From Paenibacillus algorifonticola (lineage in GTDB: Bacteria; Bacillota; Bacilli; Paenibacillales; Paenibacillaceae), in NCBI RefSeq assembly GCF_000971975.1, contig NZ_LAQO01000017.1, forward strand, positions 62,001 to 126,000: a DNA stretch of 64,000 nt, given 5' to 3'. Each line of letters begins with the position of its first letter. Positions within the stretch are counted from its first letter, which is position 1. Positions 1 through 8,923 of this stretch are shown here, one piece after another. The notes below the pieces were generated by a model. It was given only the letters and a program-made list of their open reading frames with translations. It made no database searches and had not been told where the DNA came from. The position numbers were made by a program, and so were the translations under genes.

Positions 1-482
1 CATACAAAGTTGAATAATTTAAATCAGCTGTGGTAATTACAAAAATATGCCGTTACAGATAAATAGACGAAAAGCAATAAGCACAGTCCTATGGGGATTA
101 GGCTTATTGCTTTTTGCATTATTTTAGAGTCGAGCAAGACTCTAAGCGAATAAATATTTCATTCCGAGGTCTATGCCGATGATGTCTTTATCAAATTATC
201 TTAATGATTACATGATGATTTTGATCGTTAAGGTACAAGAAGAGGAACATAACCCCGACTATCCCACGGAACCTCTTCGTTCTTTCCGAGACCAAAGTCC
301 AGTAATGAATTGAACCTAAGACAGATATGGAAAAGGTAATTTTTAGTTAAAGTAGGTTGCAGGGGATAACATTGGAAACTATAACGGCCCTAGCGAAGAG
401 GATATTAGCTGAATAGAGCAGGTTTGATAATGAAAAATATTTATGCTGGGGTATTCAATTAACATATAGGCGGGGTGCATTT
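1..482. other. Intergenic region with degenerate remnants
   Basis: No intact gene is visible in this stretch. It holds one copy of a terminator-bearing repeat (56-117), a short minus-strand stretch at 142-192 reading GIDLGMKYLF before a stop, which resembles the first RuvC motif of TnpB-type proteins, and at about 370-420 (+) a short reading TLETITALAKRI that resembles the end of an XRE helix-turn-helix domain. Both readings are too short to call genes. The last 20 bases carry the GGCGGGG ribosome site of the following ABC ATPase. Confidence 0.4.
56..117. repeat. Terminator-bearing repeat, left copy
   Basis: This copy shares CAGATAAATAGA, the stem AAAAGCAATAAGC, the loop core ACAGTCC.ATGGGGA and the closing stem GCTTATTGCTTTT with 3188-3255. 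The 13-base stem arms at 70-82 and 102-114 pair perfectly, and T-rich sequence follows on both strands, so it should act as a bidirectional terminator. The two copies bracket the ABC exporter pair in the same orientation. Confidence 0.7.
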
Positions 483-1367
483 ATGGAACTAATCATTGAA
501 AGTGTAAGCAAGAAATATAAGGGGGATTTTTATGGGCTTCGGGACTTATCCCTGGAGATAAAAACAGGCGTCTTGGGCTTGTTAGGTCCGAATGGTGCTG
601 GGAAATCGACATTGATGAGAATTTTATCAACCATTACTCGGCCGACAGGGGGAAAGGTGAGCTGGAACGGCATCGATATTACGAAAGATCCCAATGCTGT
701 ACGACGCATTTTAGGCTATTTGCCACAAGATTTTGGCGTATACCCTCATTTAAATGCAGTTGAGTTTTTAGAATATTTAGCAGCGATCAGAGGGTTGGAT
801 TATAAAATCGCAAGAAAAAGAATCGACGAGCTGCTGCATTTGGTTAATCTGCATGAGGTCCGCAAAAAACCGCTGAATGGTTTTTCAGGCGGGATGAGAC
901 AACGAGTAGGCATAGCACAGGCGTTACTGAATGATCCCAAGCTATTAATCGTTGATGAGCCAACGGTTGGACTTGATCCTGAGGAACGTATTCGGTTTCG
1001 GAACCTTCTGTCCGAATTATCTGGGGAACGTATAGTTATTTTATCAACCCATATCGTATCGGACATCGAAGCAACCGCAACCGATATCGCAATTGTAAAT
1101 CAAGGACGAAATGTCATACAGGCAGCTCCGAGCGAATTATTGGCAGCGACGGCGGGAAAAGTGTGGGAGTGGCTGATACCGAGTCATACATGGATGGAGG
1201 TGCGCAAACAATTGCTAGTCAGCAGCACCATCCAAAGCAGTGAAGGGGTGCGTGTAAGGGTTATTGCCGATACTCAGCCTTCAGCGGAGAGCCGCGTGGT
1301 TTTGCCGACTTTAGAGGATGCCTATTTGTATTACATTTCGGCAAACAAGCAGGGGGCAACAGCATGA
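483..1367 (+). CDS. ABC-2 type exporter ATP-binding protein
   Basis: This is the ATPase subunit of an ABC-2 type exporter at the inner face of the membrane; the substrate is unknown. The 294-residue product has Walker A GPNGAGKST near residues 35-43, a Q-loop region LPQDFGVYP, signature FSGGMRQR, Walker B LLIVDEPT and the H-loop STH. About 80 C-terminal residues follow the ATPase core, which is common in CcmA-like exporter ATPases. The ATG is preceded by GGCGGGG at good spacing. The stop overlaps the start of the permease by four bases (ATGA), so the two are translationally coupled. No regulator adjoins the pair. The family is secure; the cargo cannot be inferred. Confidence 0.93.
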   Translation: MELIIESVSKKYKGDFYGLRDLSLEIKTGVLGLLGPNGAGKSTLMRILSTITRPTGGKVSWNGIDITKDPNAVRRILGYLPQDFGVYPHLNAVEFLEYLAAIRGLDYKIARKRIDELLHLVNLHEVRKKPLNGFSGGMRQRVGIAQALLNDPKLLIVDEPTVGLDPEERIRFRNLLSELSGERIVILSTHIVSDIEATATDIAIVNQGRNVIQAAPSELLAATAGKVWEWLIPSHTWMEVRKQLLVSSTIQSSEGVRVRVIADTQPSAESRVVLPTLEDAYLYYISANKQGATA

Positions 1368-2956
1368 CCTCGCTTCGTATTCTCTTTCATATGATGAAAG
1401 CTGACTATTTCGAAAGGGTTCGAAGCTACAGCTTTTTGATTACAGTGCTGCTATCGATTTTTTTCGTGTATAAGTACATTCCTTCAAGTGATGAAAATTA
1501 CGTAACCTTATCGTTACAATCTATACGCGGCCTATATAACTCCGCATGGGTCGGTAGTGGAATCGCGGTATTAGCATCTATGCTATTAAGTCTTCCGGCG
1601 TTCTTTCTAGTGAAAAATGCGATAGAACGAGATGTGCAGACTGGGGTGGGACAAATCATCGCGACGACCCCGATTACCAGGTGGATGTACACCATGGGTA
1701 AAATGTGGAGCAACTTCGTTTTCTTGATGTCTATCGTTGCCGTATTAATGGTATCTGCGCTTGCCATGCAACTGATTAGAGGGGAAGATTATGCGGTTGA
1801 TTTTGCAGCATTATGGCTTCCATTTATGTATTCGACATTGCCAACGATGGCTTTGGTGGCTTCAATTGCGATCTTTTTTGAAGCCGTACCTTGGTTGCGT
1901 AAGGGATTGGGCAATTTAATATATTTTATGATATGGATCTTTTCGCTGATTTTTTCGACTAAGGCAACTCATTCCAACCAGGATATGTTCGGAATCTCAC
2001 CGATTATTACCAAGATGTCGAGCGAGGCGATTGAAAGGATTCCTAATAGCCATGGGGGCCATGTCTCGGGGATAAGCCCCTTGAAGGGCGACTTGCTAAC
2101 CTACGACTGGAACGGCGTACATTGGACGATACAGATGTTTTTAGAACGGTATACATGGTTAGCCGTGGCAGTAATTATTGTAACAATGGCCTCATTCTTT
2201 TTTCACCGGTTTGATTTAACACGTTTCGCTAAAATAAATAAAACAAGCAAGCCCAATGAAGCTGGAAATGCAGAGCCTCACAGTAAGCCTGTATATAGGA
2301 ATGACACGGAAATAAAGTTAACTCCTTATGCGAATACAAAGTGGCAATCGAACGATTTCAAAACATTAGCCCTGGAACTGCGTCTTATGCTCAAAGGGCA
2401 ACGTTTGTGGTGGTACTTGGTGGCATTGGTAATGATCGTATTAGGTTTAGTATTGCCGATGAAATCTGTAGTAGCGTATGTTGTACCTTTTACTTGGGTG
2501 TGGCCTGTTCTCATTTGGTCGACAATGGGTACAAATGAAACGTATTACCGTACCCAGCCATTAATTTTTACAGCCATGCATCCCGTTCGGAATCCATTTA
2601 TCGGATTGTGGCTGGCTGGAATTATTGTTGCTTATTTGACGGGCAGCGGGGCACTCATTCATTTTCTTATTGCGGGTGAATGGGAAAGCTTAACGGCCAT
2701 GGTCGTTGGCGGATTGTTTATACCTACACTAGCTGTGGCTTTAGGCATATGGTCGGGGAATGGCAAGCTGTTTCAAGTGGTATTTATGCTGCTGTGGTAT
2801 ATGGGTCCCTTGAACAAGTGGGAGGCTTTGGATTTTATGGGGTCAACACCGCAAGCTCTGGACCGAGGGGTATATATGTATTACCTGCTAGCCACCATTA
2901 TTTTGCTGATGCTGGCCGTCATTGGAAGAGTGCGTCAAGCGAAAATGTATAGTTAA
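1364..2956 (+). CDS. ABC-2 type exporter membrane protein
   Basis: The 530-residue product is the membrane partner of the preceding ATPase. It begins with one hydrophobic segment, then a soluble loop, a group of transmembrane segments to about residue 290, a polar linker of about 60 residues (SKPNEAGNAEPHSKP region) and a second group of segments to the C-terminus. This is two permease halves in one chain, an arrangement seen in larger ABC-2 exporters. Its start overlaps the ATPase stop by four bases. Nothing in the sequence identifies the substrate. The membrane-protein assignment is secure from hydrophobicity and context. Confidence 0.88.
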   Translation: MTSLRILFHMMKADYFERVRSYSFLITVLLSIFFVYKYIPSSDENYVTLSLQSIRGLYNSAWVGSGIAVLASMLLSLPAFFLVKNAIERDVQTGVGQIIATTPITRWMYTMGKMWSNFVFLMSIVAVLMVSALAMQLIRGEDYAVDFAALWLPFMYSTLPTMALVASIAIFFEAVPWLRKGLGNLIYFMIWIFSLIFSTKATHSNQDMFGISPIITKMSSEAIERIPNSHGGHVSGISPLKGDLLTYDWNGVHWTIQMFLERYTWLAVAVIIVTMASFFFHRFDLTRFAKINKTSKPNEAGNAEPHSKPVYRNDTEIKLTPYANTKWQSNDFKTLALELRLMLKGQRLWWYLVALVMIVLGLVLPMKSVVAYVVPFTWVWPVLIWSTMGTNETYYRTQPLIFTAMHPVRNPFIGLWLAGIIVAYLTGSGALIHFLIAGEWESLTAMVVGGLFIPTLAVALGIWSGNGKLFQVVFMLLWYMGPLNKWEALDFMGSTPQALDRGVYMYYLLATIILLMLAVIGRVRQAKMYS

Positions 2957-2966
2957 TATTAGTTGA

Positions 2967-2999
2967 AGCGTCGAAGCACAATGGTGTGTCTTTGACGCT
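2967..2999 (+). terminator. Hairpin after the ABC exporter
   Basis: AGCGTCGAAG pairs with CTTTGACGCT (one G-U pair) eleven bases after the permease stop. No T-run follows, so termination is uncertain; it could instead protect the mRNA 3' end. Confidence 0.45.
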
Positions 3000-3187
3000 C
3001 ATTCAAGCCAAACGATCAGCCGCAAAGCAATCGTCATCATTTTATTGAGGGTGAAAATTGCGACAACTGGTATTTAGTGAAAAATGATTATGTAAGTAAC
3101 CAAATAAAAAAGGTGATAGGATAGTAGTAGATTAAATGAACGAAGAGCGATTGTTCAGAATGGCATATATTTTCCTGCAATGCTGTT

Positions 3188-3255
3188 CAGATAAATAGAG
3201 AAAAAGCAAAAAGCAATAAGCACAGTCCCATGGGGAATGGCTTATTGCTTTTTGC
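3188..3255. repeat. Terminator-bearing repeat, right copy, with bidirectional terminator
   Basis: This is the second copy of the repeat at 56-117. Its stem arms are 3209-3221 and 3240-3252 (AAAAGCAATAAGC / GCTTATTGCTTTT), with T-rich sequence on both sides. It lies just past the stop of the minus-strand SLH gene and probably ends that transcript. It also faces readthrough from the ABC exporter. Homology to the left copy continues into a shared TATTAGAG / TTTTAGAG. Confidence 0.75.
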
Positions 3256-3277
3256 TTTGCATGGTATTAGAGGGTAT

Positions 3278-6133
3278 CTATCTATTTAAGCTATCTAGCA
3301 ATGTCTTAACTTGCTGGTTCAAATTGAGCGTATTCAGAATGACGGTCAGAGCTTCGGCACGTGTAGAAGCGCCTTTTGGCTCAAAGGAATCGCTATTTTT
3401 GCCGATGATAATGCCAGCCTGTGCCGCCTCTCGAATCTGATCGGATGCATAAGAGTCAGATACATCGGCAAAAGTCCCTTTGGACGAATCCTTCGTCACG
3501 TTTGCGAAATTGACGATTCGAGCCAGTATGACAACCATCTCTTCACGGGAGATCGTGTTGTCGGGGCGGAACGTTTGGTCTTCATAACCGTTCAGGATAC
3601 CGGCATTTGACAGCTTCTCGATCTCTTCCTTCGCCCAATGGCCGGATACATCCTTCATTACTGTCGCGTCCTTGCTGCCGTTTTGGATATCAAACACACG
3701 GGAAATGATTGCTGCGAACTCGGCTCGGGTAATCGGAGCATTCGGTTTGATTGTATGATCTTCATAACCCTTGATAACATTAAGCTGCGCGAACAAGCTA
3801 AGGGTCTTCTCCGCCCAGTGACCTGTCGTATCGCTAAACTCTGCCTTCACTGGCGTTTGGAGTGCATTTTGCACTAGGGTCGTAATATTTTTCACGACAT
3901 TATGATCTGATTGCACGACGTCACTACGGAAAATATCAAGAGCATCGGGTTTCTTCTCAGGCTCCTTTATCGGGTCTTTCGTCTCGACTGCTGGACTAGT
4001 GCTGCCTCCCCCTCCCGATGGTGCTTGAGGAATGACAGCGTTGGAGGCGGTTGATGCTGCCTCACCAACGGCATTGATCGCTTTTACAGTAAACGTATAC
4101 GATACACCATTTTGAAGACCGGTAACCGTAATCGGACTGCTTGTCCCGCGAGTAATGCTAGTTTCGGGTGAAGATGATACTTCATACCCTGTAATGGCGG
4201 AGCCTCCATTGCTGGCAGGTACATCGAAACGGATGACGGCTTGTTGATTTCCGCCTGTGGCCACAATGTTCAACGGTGCCGTTGGGATTGTCATCGGCGT
4301 TGCACTAACCTGATTGGATCCTTCGCTGTCGCCTCCTGGATTGGTAGCCATTACCACAAAATAATAAGTGGAGCCGTTGGTGAGACCTGTAGCGTCGTAG
4401 CTATATACGGAACCTGAAACGGTATCCAGCAAGCTGCCTTGTGTAGAAGAAGCTAGGCTTTTATAAATTTTATACCCTGTCGCTCCTTCTACTGGGTCCC
4501 ATGATAGCGTGACTTTCTCGTTAAAGGCTGTAGGTACTTTTAGGACCGGAGCGCCGGGAGCTGGCACTTGTGGCGTTGCGCTAACTTGATTTGAGTAGGC
4601 ACTTTCCAGAGCTCCTTTAACGGCTGTCACTGCATAATAATACGTTGTACCGCTCGTAAGACCGGTTATCGTTGCATGATTGTCGGAACTGCTGACTGTT
4701 GCTACAACCGACCCGTAAGTATTGGAGGTAACACTTTGGTAAATTTGATAGCTTGTCGCGTCGTTAACTGGATTCCAGGAAAGGATTACGGATGTATCTC
4801 CTGCCGATGTTCCAATAATTGCTGGAGCCTGTGGTGCGGTACGAACTGTCAAGGATGCAGCGCTTGAGGTTACAGACAAATTGCCAGTACCGGTAACGAC
4901 GACCCTGTATTGATTGCCATTTAACAAGGAGCTGACTGTACTCAAGGCAAGGGTTGCACTCGTTTGGTCGGAAATATTCTCGAATCCCGTACCGTTATCG
5001 ATTTGCCATTGGTAGGTCAGATTCGATCCGGTCGCCGTTACGGAGAAGGAACCGTTGCTGCCCTCGTCTACTGTAGTGGATTCAGGCTGAACGGAAATAA
5101 CGGGAGGCTCCGCAGGCGGCTTGACTACGGCAGTAGGTACCATGAAGGTACCAACCATGAACGGACCAGAACTTAAATTGATCGTTTGAATAACGGTATT
5201 GTTGGATGTATCGATGACACTCATAGAACTATCATAATAGTTAATCGAGTAGACGCGGCTGCCATCTCCCAGAGCGCCAACAACAAAAGGTCCAGTTCCC
5301 ACATTAATCGTGCTGATAACCGTATTGTTTGAGGTGTCAATAACCGATATGGTGTTACTACCTGAGTTTGCCGAATATACGCGACTTCCGTCAGGGGATA
5401 CCTCGGTAGAGGTAGGGCTTGCACCGACTGCAATAGTAGCTTCCACCGTCTGTGTGTCCAAGTTGACAACGGAGACACTATTAGCAGATTGGTTGGCGAC
5501 ATATAATTTGGTTCCAGCGGGATTGGCCGAAAGACCGTATGGGCCACTACCTACGGCAATTGTCCCAGAGACAATATCTTGTGTTGTGTTTATGATGGAC
5601 ACTTGACTAGATGAGCTTTCTGTTACATATAAGGCCTGATCAACAATAACCATAGCGGTGGGGCTGTTAAACCCGGGAATGGTTTTGACTACGGTCAGCA
5701 AATTCGTGTCAATGATGCTGATCGAACCGCCGTTTCCTTGTTCTGCCACATATGCCTTGGTTCCATCAGGGGTAAAGGCAACACCAAGAGGGGAACTGCC
5801 CACATTGATGGTCTTTATAACGGTATCTGTCCCAGGATCAATAACCGATACGGTAGCACTACTACGGTTAGTAACAAAAACCTGTGTACCGTTCGGATTG
5901 ATTGCTGCGCTGTTCGGATTGCGTCCGGCTGTTATTTTTCCCAATTGCACCGTATTATTGGTGAGGTCCACAACATCTATCTTGCCAGTATTAAAGCTGG
6001 TGATGTAGGCTTTCTTGAAGACATCATCACCGGTTGTCGATGCTTGAGCAGCTGGACCGCCGGGAAATAAGGATACCAGCATAGCGATAACAAGGGTCAT
6101 AGACCACGTCTTTCGTAAAAATTTGCTAATCAT
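3278..6133 (-). CDS. SLH-anchored surface protein with YVTN propeller, Ig-like and FN3 domains
   Basis: This 951-residue secreted protein is predicted to attach to the cell-wall polymer. Residues 1-31 form a signal peptide (MISKFLRKTW then a hydrophobic core, ending PAAQA). Residues ~38-330 hold seven YVTN-type units (for example VYSANSGSNTISVID), which fits one seven-bladed propeller. Ig-like sequence lies at ~345-430, and three FN3-like domains at ~430-705 with LSW and GYKIYKS-type motifs. A Gly/Ser-rich and then charged linker leads to three SLH domains at ~763-941, each with the TRAE-type core (APITRAEF, TISREEM, ASTRAEA). AGGAGG precedes the ATG. Its ligand is unknown; propellers of this kind usually mediate binding rather than catalysis. 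Confidence 0.9.
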   Translation of the reverse strand: MISKFLRKTWSMTLVIAMLVSLFPGGPAAQASTTGDDVFKKAYITSFNTGKIDVVDLTNNTVQLGKITAGRNPNSAAINPNGTQVFVTNRSSATVSVIDPGTDTVIKTINVGSSPLGVAFTPDGTKAYVAEQGNGGSISIIDTNLLTVVKTIPGFNSPTAMVIVDQALYVTESSSSQVSIINTTQDIVSGTIAVGSGPYGLSANPAGTKLYVANQSANSVSVVNLDTQTVEATIAVGASPTSTEVSPDGSRVYSANSGSNTISVIDTSNNTVISTINVGTGPFVVGALGDGSRVYSINYYDSSMSVIDTSNNTVIQTINLSSGPFMVGTFMVPTAVVKPPAEPPVISVQPESTTVDEGSNGSFSVTATGSNLTYQWQIDNGTGFENISDQTSATLALSTVSSLLNGNQYRVVVTGTGNLSVTSSAASLTVRTAPQAPAIIGTSAGDTSVILSWNPVNDATSYQIYQSVTSNTYGSVVATVSSSDNHATITGLTSGTTYYYAVTAVKGALESAYSNQVSATPQVPAPGAPVLKVPTAFNEKVTLSWDPVEGATGYKIYKSLASSTQGSLLDTVSGSVYSYDATGLTNGSTYYFVVMATNPGGDSEGSNQVSATPMTIPTAPLNIVATGGNQQAVIRFDVPASNGGSAITGYEVSSSPETSITRGTSSPITVTGLQNGVSYTFTVKAINAVGEAASTASNAVIPQAPSGGGGSTSPAVETKDPIKEPEKKPDALDIFRSDVVQSDHNVVKNITTLVQNALQTPVKAEFSDTTGHWAEKTLSLFAQLNVIKGYEDHTIKPNAPITRAEFAAIISRVFDIQNGSKDATVMKDVSGHWAKEEIEKLSNAGILNGYEDQTFRPDNTISREEMVVILARIVNFANVTKDSSKGTFADVSDSYASDQIREAAQAGIIIGKNSDSFEPKGASTRAEALTVILNTLNLNQQVKTLLDSLNR

Positions 6134-6348
6134 TGCAAGATTCCTCCTAGAATTAAATAATAAAAGATGAACAGGACTTGCGACATGCCTTTGAAGTAAA
6201 TTTTCACTTCACTTCACTTCGACTAGATTTAACCATTCATACTTTATCAAAATGTCCTCACAAGATTCTCACAAAACCGCGTTGATTGTCGAAAATAGTA
6301 AAAAATAATAGGATATCAGGCTATAGAAACTCAAACAGGAGGCCGCAT

Positions 6349-7029
6349 ATGTCTAAAACAATTGTCGATAAATTAAATTTGCTCCAATTTCAGAAAGCTG
6401 CCGTATTAGACAAGCCTGAGGATGACGATAGTTTATCGGGGCTGGCGGACTATGACACCGAGTTGACGGACAGCGGTTATGATTTGATTTTTGCATATGT
6501 GCTCAATATGGACGCGTTGCAAAAGCTCGTCAAAAAAGTGCTTGATCATAACTATTTAAATAAAGGCGGCTATTTGTTCGCTGCATATCCGAAAAAGGGT
6601 AATAAAGTGTATCCCGAATATATTCACCGAGACAGCCTTTTTGAAGGGCTTGGGGCAGATGAGGACGGATATATGGGGACGAGCAGCATGAAATTTGCAC
6701 GAATGGTAGGCTTAAACGAGGTGTTTACCGTTGTTGGCTTCAAGTTAGAGGCACGGAAGAAAAAGGATGCATCATCAAAGCCGAGTCAGCGCGTAGCCGA
6801 TTATGTATCGAATATCCCCGATGTGAAAAAAGCTTTGCAGCATATGCCGGAGGCTCTTGCTTTTTACCAATCGCTTGCTCCTGGTTACCAGAAGGATTGG
6901 GCTCGTTATGTTTACAGTGCCGCACAAGAAGAAACAAGAGCAAAGCGAAGGGAAGAAATGAAAAAGCTTTTAGCTGAAGGGTATAAAAGTATAGATATTT
7001 ATCGAAGAGATAAACGAGAGACGGAATAA
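6349..7029 (+). CDS. YdeI/OmdA-like protein
   Basis: The 226-residue cytoplasmic protein ends with a region like the YdeI/OmpD-associated (OmdA) domain: about 60 residues with NIPDVKKALQ, LAPGYQKDWARYV and a basic tail. The N-terminal half is not one I can place with certainty. The frame is open from 6286, but the ATG at 6349 is chosen because ACAGGAGG sits eight bases upstream and the residues before it are low-quality. OmdA-type proteins have been linked to bacteriocin or stress protection in other bacteria, but nothing here shows a role. It appears monocistronic. Confidence 0.7.
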   Translation: MSKTIVDKLNLLQFQKAAVLDKPEDDDSLSGLADYDTELTDSGYDLIFAYVLNMDALQKLVKKVLDHNYLNKGGYLFAAYPKKGNKVYPEYIHRDSLFEGLGADEDGYMGTSSMKFARMVGLNEVFTVVGFKLEARKKKDASSKPSQRVADYVSNIPDVKKALQHMPEALAFYQSLAPGYQKDWARYVYSAAQEETRAKRREEMKKLLAEGYKSIDIYRRDKRETE

Positions 7030-7096
7030 GGTTGAGCTTACAAGTACGGGCGGCTTTTAACGATAAATCGGAAATTGCTTGGGCGAAATAAGGGTG

Positions 7097-7124
7097 GCAA
7101 CCAGAGGTTGCGGGCACTGCAACC
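7097..7124 (+). other. Mutually exclusive hairpins between two genes
   Basis: GCAACC (7097-7102), GGTTGC (7106-7111) and GCAACC (7119-7124) can form either of two perfect six-base stems sharing the middle arm. The element lies about 75 bases before an XRE regulator start. It could act as a small attenuator, but no terminator T-run follows. Confidence 0.3.
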
Positions 7125-7197
7125 AACGCGGTCTTTACTTTGGCAGGGGGATCAGCAAATAATGACGTATAGAAAACGGAAGGGTTGCTGCTGAAAT

Positions 7198-7650
7198 ATG
7201 GTTTTTGGAGACAAGTTAAAATCGGCAAGAAAACAAATGGGATGGTCTCAAGAGGAATTAGCAGCAAAGCTTTTTGTTAGTCGACAGTCGGTCTTGAAAT
7301 GGGAAAATGGCCAGAACTATCCGAGCATCGAAGTCATTATTAACATAAGCGACCTCTTTGGTTTAACTATTGATGAGCTATTAAAAAGCGATGAGGAGCT
7401 GACCAAGAAAGTGATAAGAGACAGTAAACAATTGGCCTATCCCAAATCGAAGTTCATATTTGACGTATTGGTGGCAGCAGGTATTATTCTACTGATAACC
7501 AAACTGGGCGTCCTTTTTTTGAACAAAGTAATGTCTTGGGATATGGCTTTGTTCGGCGGAACGTTCTTTTGGAACTTTGGCCCGTTAATTCTAATGGTCA
7601 TCGGTGGAATAGGTTCCGGTATTATGAAGGAGAAATATAAAAAAGACTAG
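7198..7650 (+). CDS. Membrane-bound XRE-family regulator
   Basis: The 150-residue product starts with a Cro/C1-type helix-turn-helix (residues ~3-58: LKSARKQMGWSQEELAAKL, then RQSVLKWENGQNYPS) and ends with two hydrophobic segments (~85-105 and ~115-138). Such XRE proteins with C-terminal membrane helices are frequent in Firmicutes and probably report on the membrane or are tethered there. There is no obvious partner gene. The ribosome site (GAAGGG) is modest. Confidence 0.85.
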   Translation: MVFGDKLKSARKQMGWSQEELAAKLFVSRQSVLKWENGQNYPSIEVIINISDLFGLTIDELLKSDEELTKKVIRDSKQLAYPKSKFIFDVLVAAGIILLITKLGVLFLNKVMSWDMALFGGTFFWNFGPLILMVIGGIGSGIMKEKYKKD

Positions 7651-7989
7651 GGTGTATGCAAATTGGAGACGGACTGAGGTTCCGCTATTCTGGCTTTTGC
7701 TCCGATTTCAGGCCGTAAGCGGACAGGAAATCCGTTATTGCTCTCATTATCCCGTCAAAATGGCGATGGGCAGTGCATTAGCGGCTCCTAAGTCCGCAGC
7801 CTGTGCCATAACCCGTGATTCTGTTGAAATAGCGGCTGCTGTGTCCACCAAATCTATCTTTGTGCAGGGAGCGGACCCATGAAACGAAAAGCATGAAACT
7901 GCCTATCGGTACGTAGGTTCACATCCTTGATCAACGCAGCCAATGAGGCTGCGTTTTTAGTTATAGCCTTCATCGCAAGCAGCTTCCGC
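7651..7989. other. Intergenic region with degenerate internal repeat and terminator
   Basis: No convincing gene is seen. A short open frame at 7652-7882 lacks protein-like character. CGGACTGAGGTTCCGCTATT and CGGACAGGAAATCCGTTATT recur about 48 bases apart (from about 7671 and 7718), which suggests a degenerate tandem unit. The region ends with the terminator at 7933-7958. Confidence 0.4.
7933..7958 (+). terminator. Rho-independent terminator
   Basis: AACGCAGCC pairs with GGCTGCGTT across a five-base loop, and T residues run on from the stem. It stands between the XRE regulator region and the convergent response regulator gene. Confidence 0.75.
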
Positions 7990-8919
7990 TTACTGCTGGC
8001 TCATTAACTTTTTTGATTCTAGATAAAGGACTTGAATAAATTTTTTGGTGTTTTGTCTGATCATGCTCATGGAATCAGAATCTTCATTCTCCAGGTCCTT
8101 CATCCGTTTGCGGATATCGCTCAAATCAAAAAACTTGGTCGAGTATTGCTCGAACTTTGGATTCGAATAATCCATTAATCCGAGGGAGGCCAAGTGGGTG
8201 AGCGCTTGATTCACCGTCCGCCGTACCCGCTGTTCGGCGGCTTTGACCTCTTTTTTTAAGTCGGGTTCAGAAGCGGTGGGGCCTAATTTTTTCAAGGCGA
8301 GCTGCTTGTAGGTTTCCTGAAGCGGAGGGAAGCCCTGCTCCAATGGATGCTCGCTATCATAACGGAATAAATAATCGAGCATTTCCAGCAGGTCTTTACA
8401 GCCAGCTTCGCCGATCAAACCGAGGTCCGATAGCACGTAGTTTCCGCAAGTGATGATGCTTTTCTCATTGGAAGACGGCTCTTTCTCCGTTAATGTGCCG
8501 CCTAAACCTAAGGCGCTAAGCGATTTTTGAATATCCCGAAGCGATTGATGCAGACGAAGCAGCTCGGAAACTTTGCGAATAACAGAAATAAATTCCAAAC
8601 GATTTATCGGTTTGGTGATGTAATGTTCAATTCCGAAGGAATAGGCCCTGCCTATCATGTCCTTCGACTCCACTTGAGAAAGCATGACGATTTTCCCTTT
8701 GAAGCCGCTGTAAATCTCTCGAACGGTTTCTATGCCGTCACGAACGGGCATTAGCAAATCGATCAGAACGATATCTACTTGCTTGAGGTCGAGCAAAGTG
8801 TTATCAACATGCGCCCCGTCTTCGGCTTCACCCACAACACTTCCTAAATCCTCATCCTCGATCATTTGCTCCAGCATGGAGCGTACCGCCGGATCGTCAT
8901 CGATAATAAAGAAACGCAT
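7990..8919 (-). CDS. GlnL-like response regulator (REC + YcbB-type output)
   Basis: This 309-residue response regulator probably controls the divergent transporter/aspartase/malic enzyme genes. Residues 1-~120 are a receiver domain with the acidic pair IIDDDP, the phospho-acceptor in VLIDLLMP and the lysine in YITKPI. The rest resembles the YcbB output domain of Bacillus GlnL (CGNYVLSDLGL, EQRVRRTVNQALTHLASLGL, a helical DNA-binding region). GGAGGAG precedes the ATG. It lies four bases after the kinase stop in the same operon. GlnL of B. subtilis governs glutamine use; the target here is inferred from gene neighbours only. Confidence 0.85.
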   Translation of the reverse strand: MRFFIIDDDPAVRSMLEQMIEDEDLGSVVGEAEDGAHVDNTLLDLKQVDIVLIDLLMPVRDGIETVREIYSGFKGKIVMLSQVESKDMIGRAYSFGIEHYITKPINRLEFISVIRKVSELLRLHQSLRDIQKSLSALGLGGTLTEKEPSSNEKSIITCGNYVLSDLGLIGEAGCKDLLEMLDYLFRYDSEHPLEQGFPPLQETYKQLALKKLGPTASEPDLKKEVKAAEQRVRRTVNQALTHLASLGLMDYSNPKFEQYSTKFFDLSDIRKRMKDLENEDSDSMSMIRQNTKKFIQVLYLESKKLMSQQ

Positions 8920-8923
8920 CGTC

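Noticed and set aside
370..412. Sequence ACTATAACGG followed by CCTAGCGAA resembling the I-CeuI region of 23S rRNA
   Set aside because: Only about 20 bases match with a gap, and no other rRNA sequence surrounds it; chance similarity is more likely.
7090..7110. AAGGGTGG stretch resembling a T-box leader
   Set aside because: The downstream ACCGCG part is absent, the space before it is too short for a T-box stem I, and the next gene is not an amino-acid-related gene.
7652..7882. 76-codon open frame after the XRE gene
   Set aside because: No ribosome site, no protein-like features, and it overlaps a degenerate repeat.
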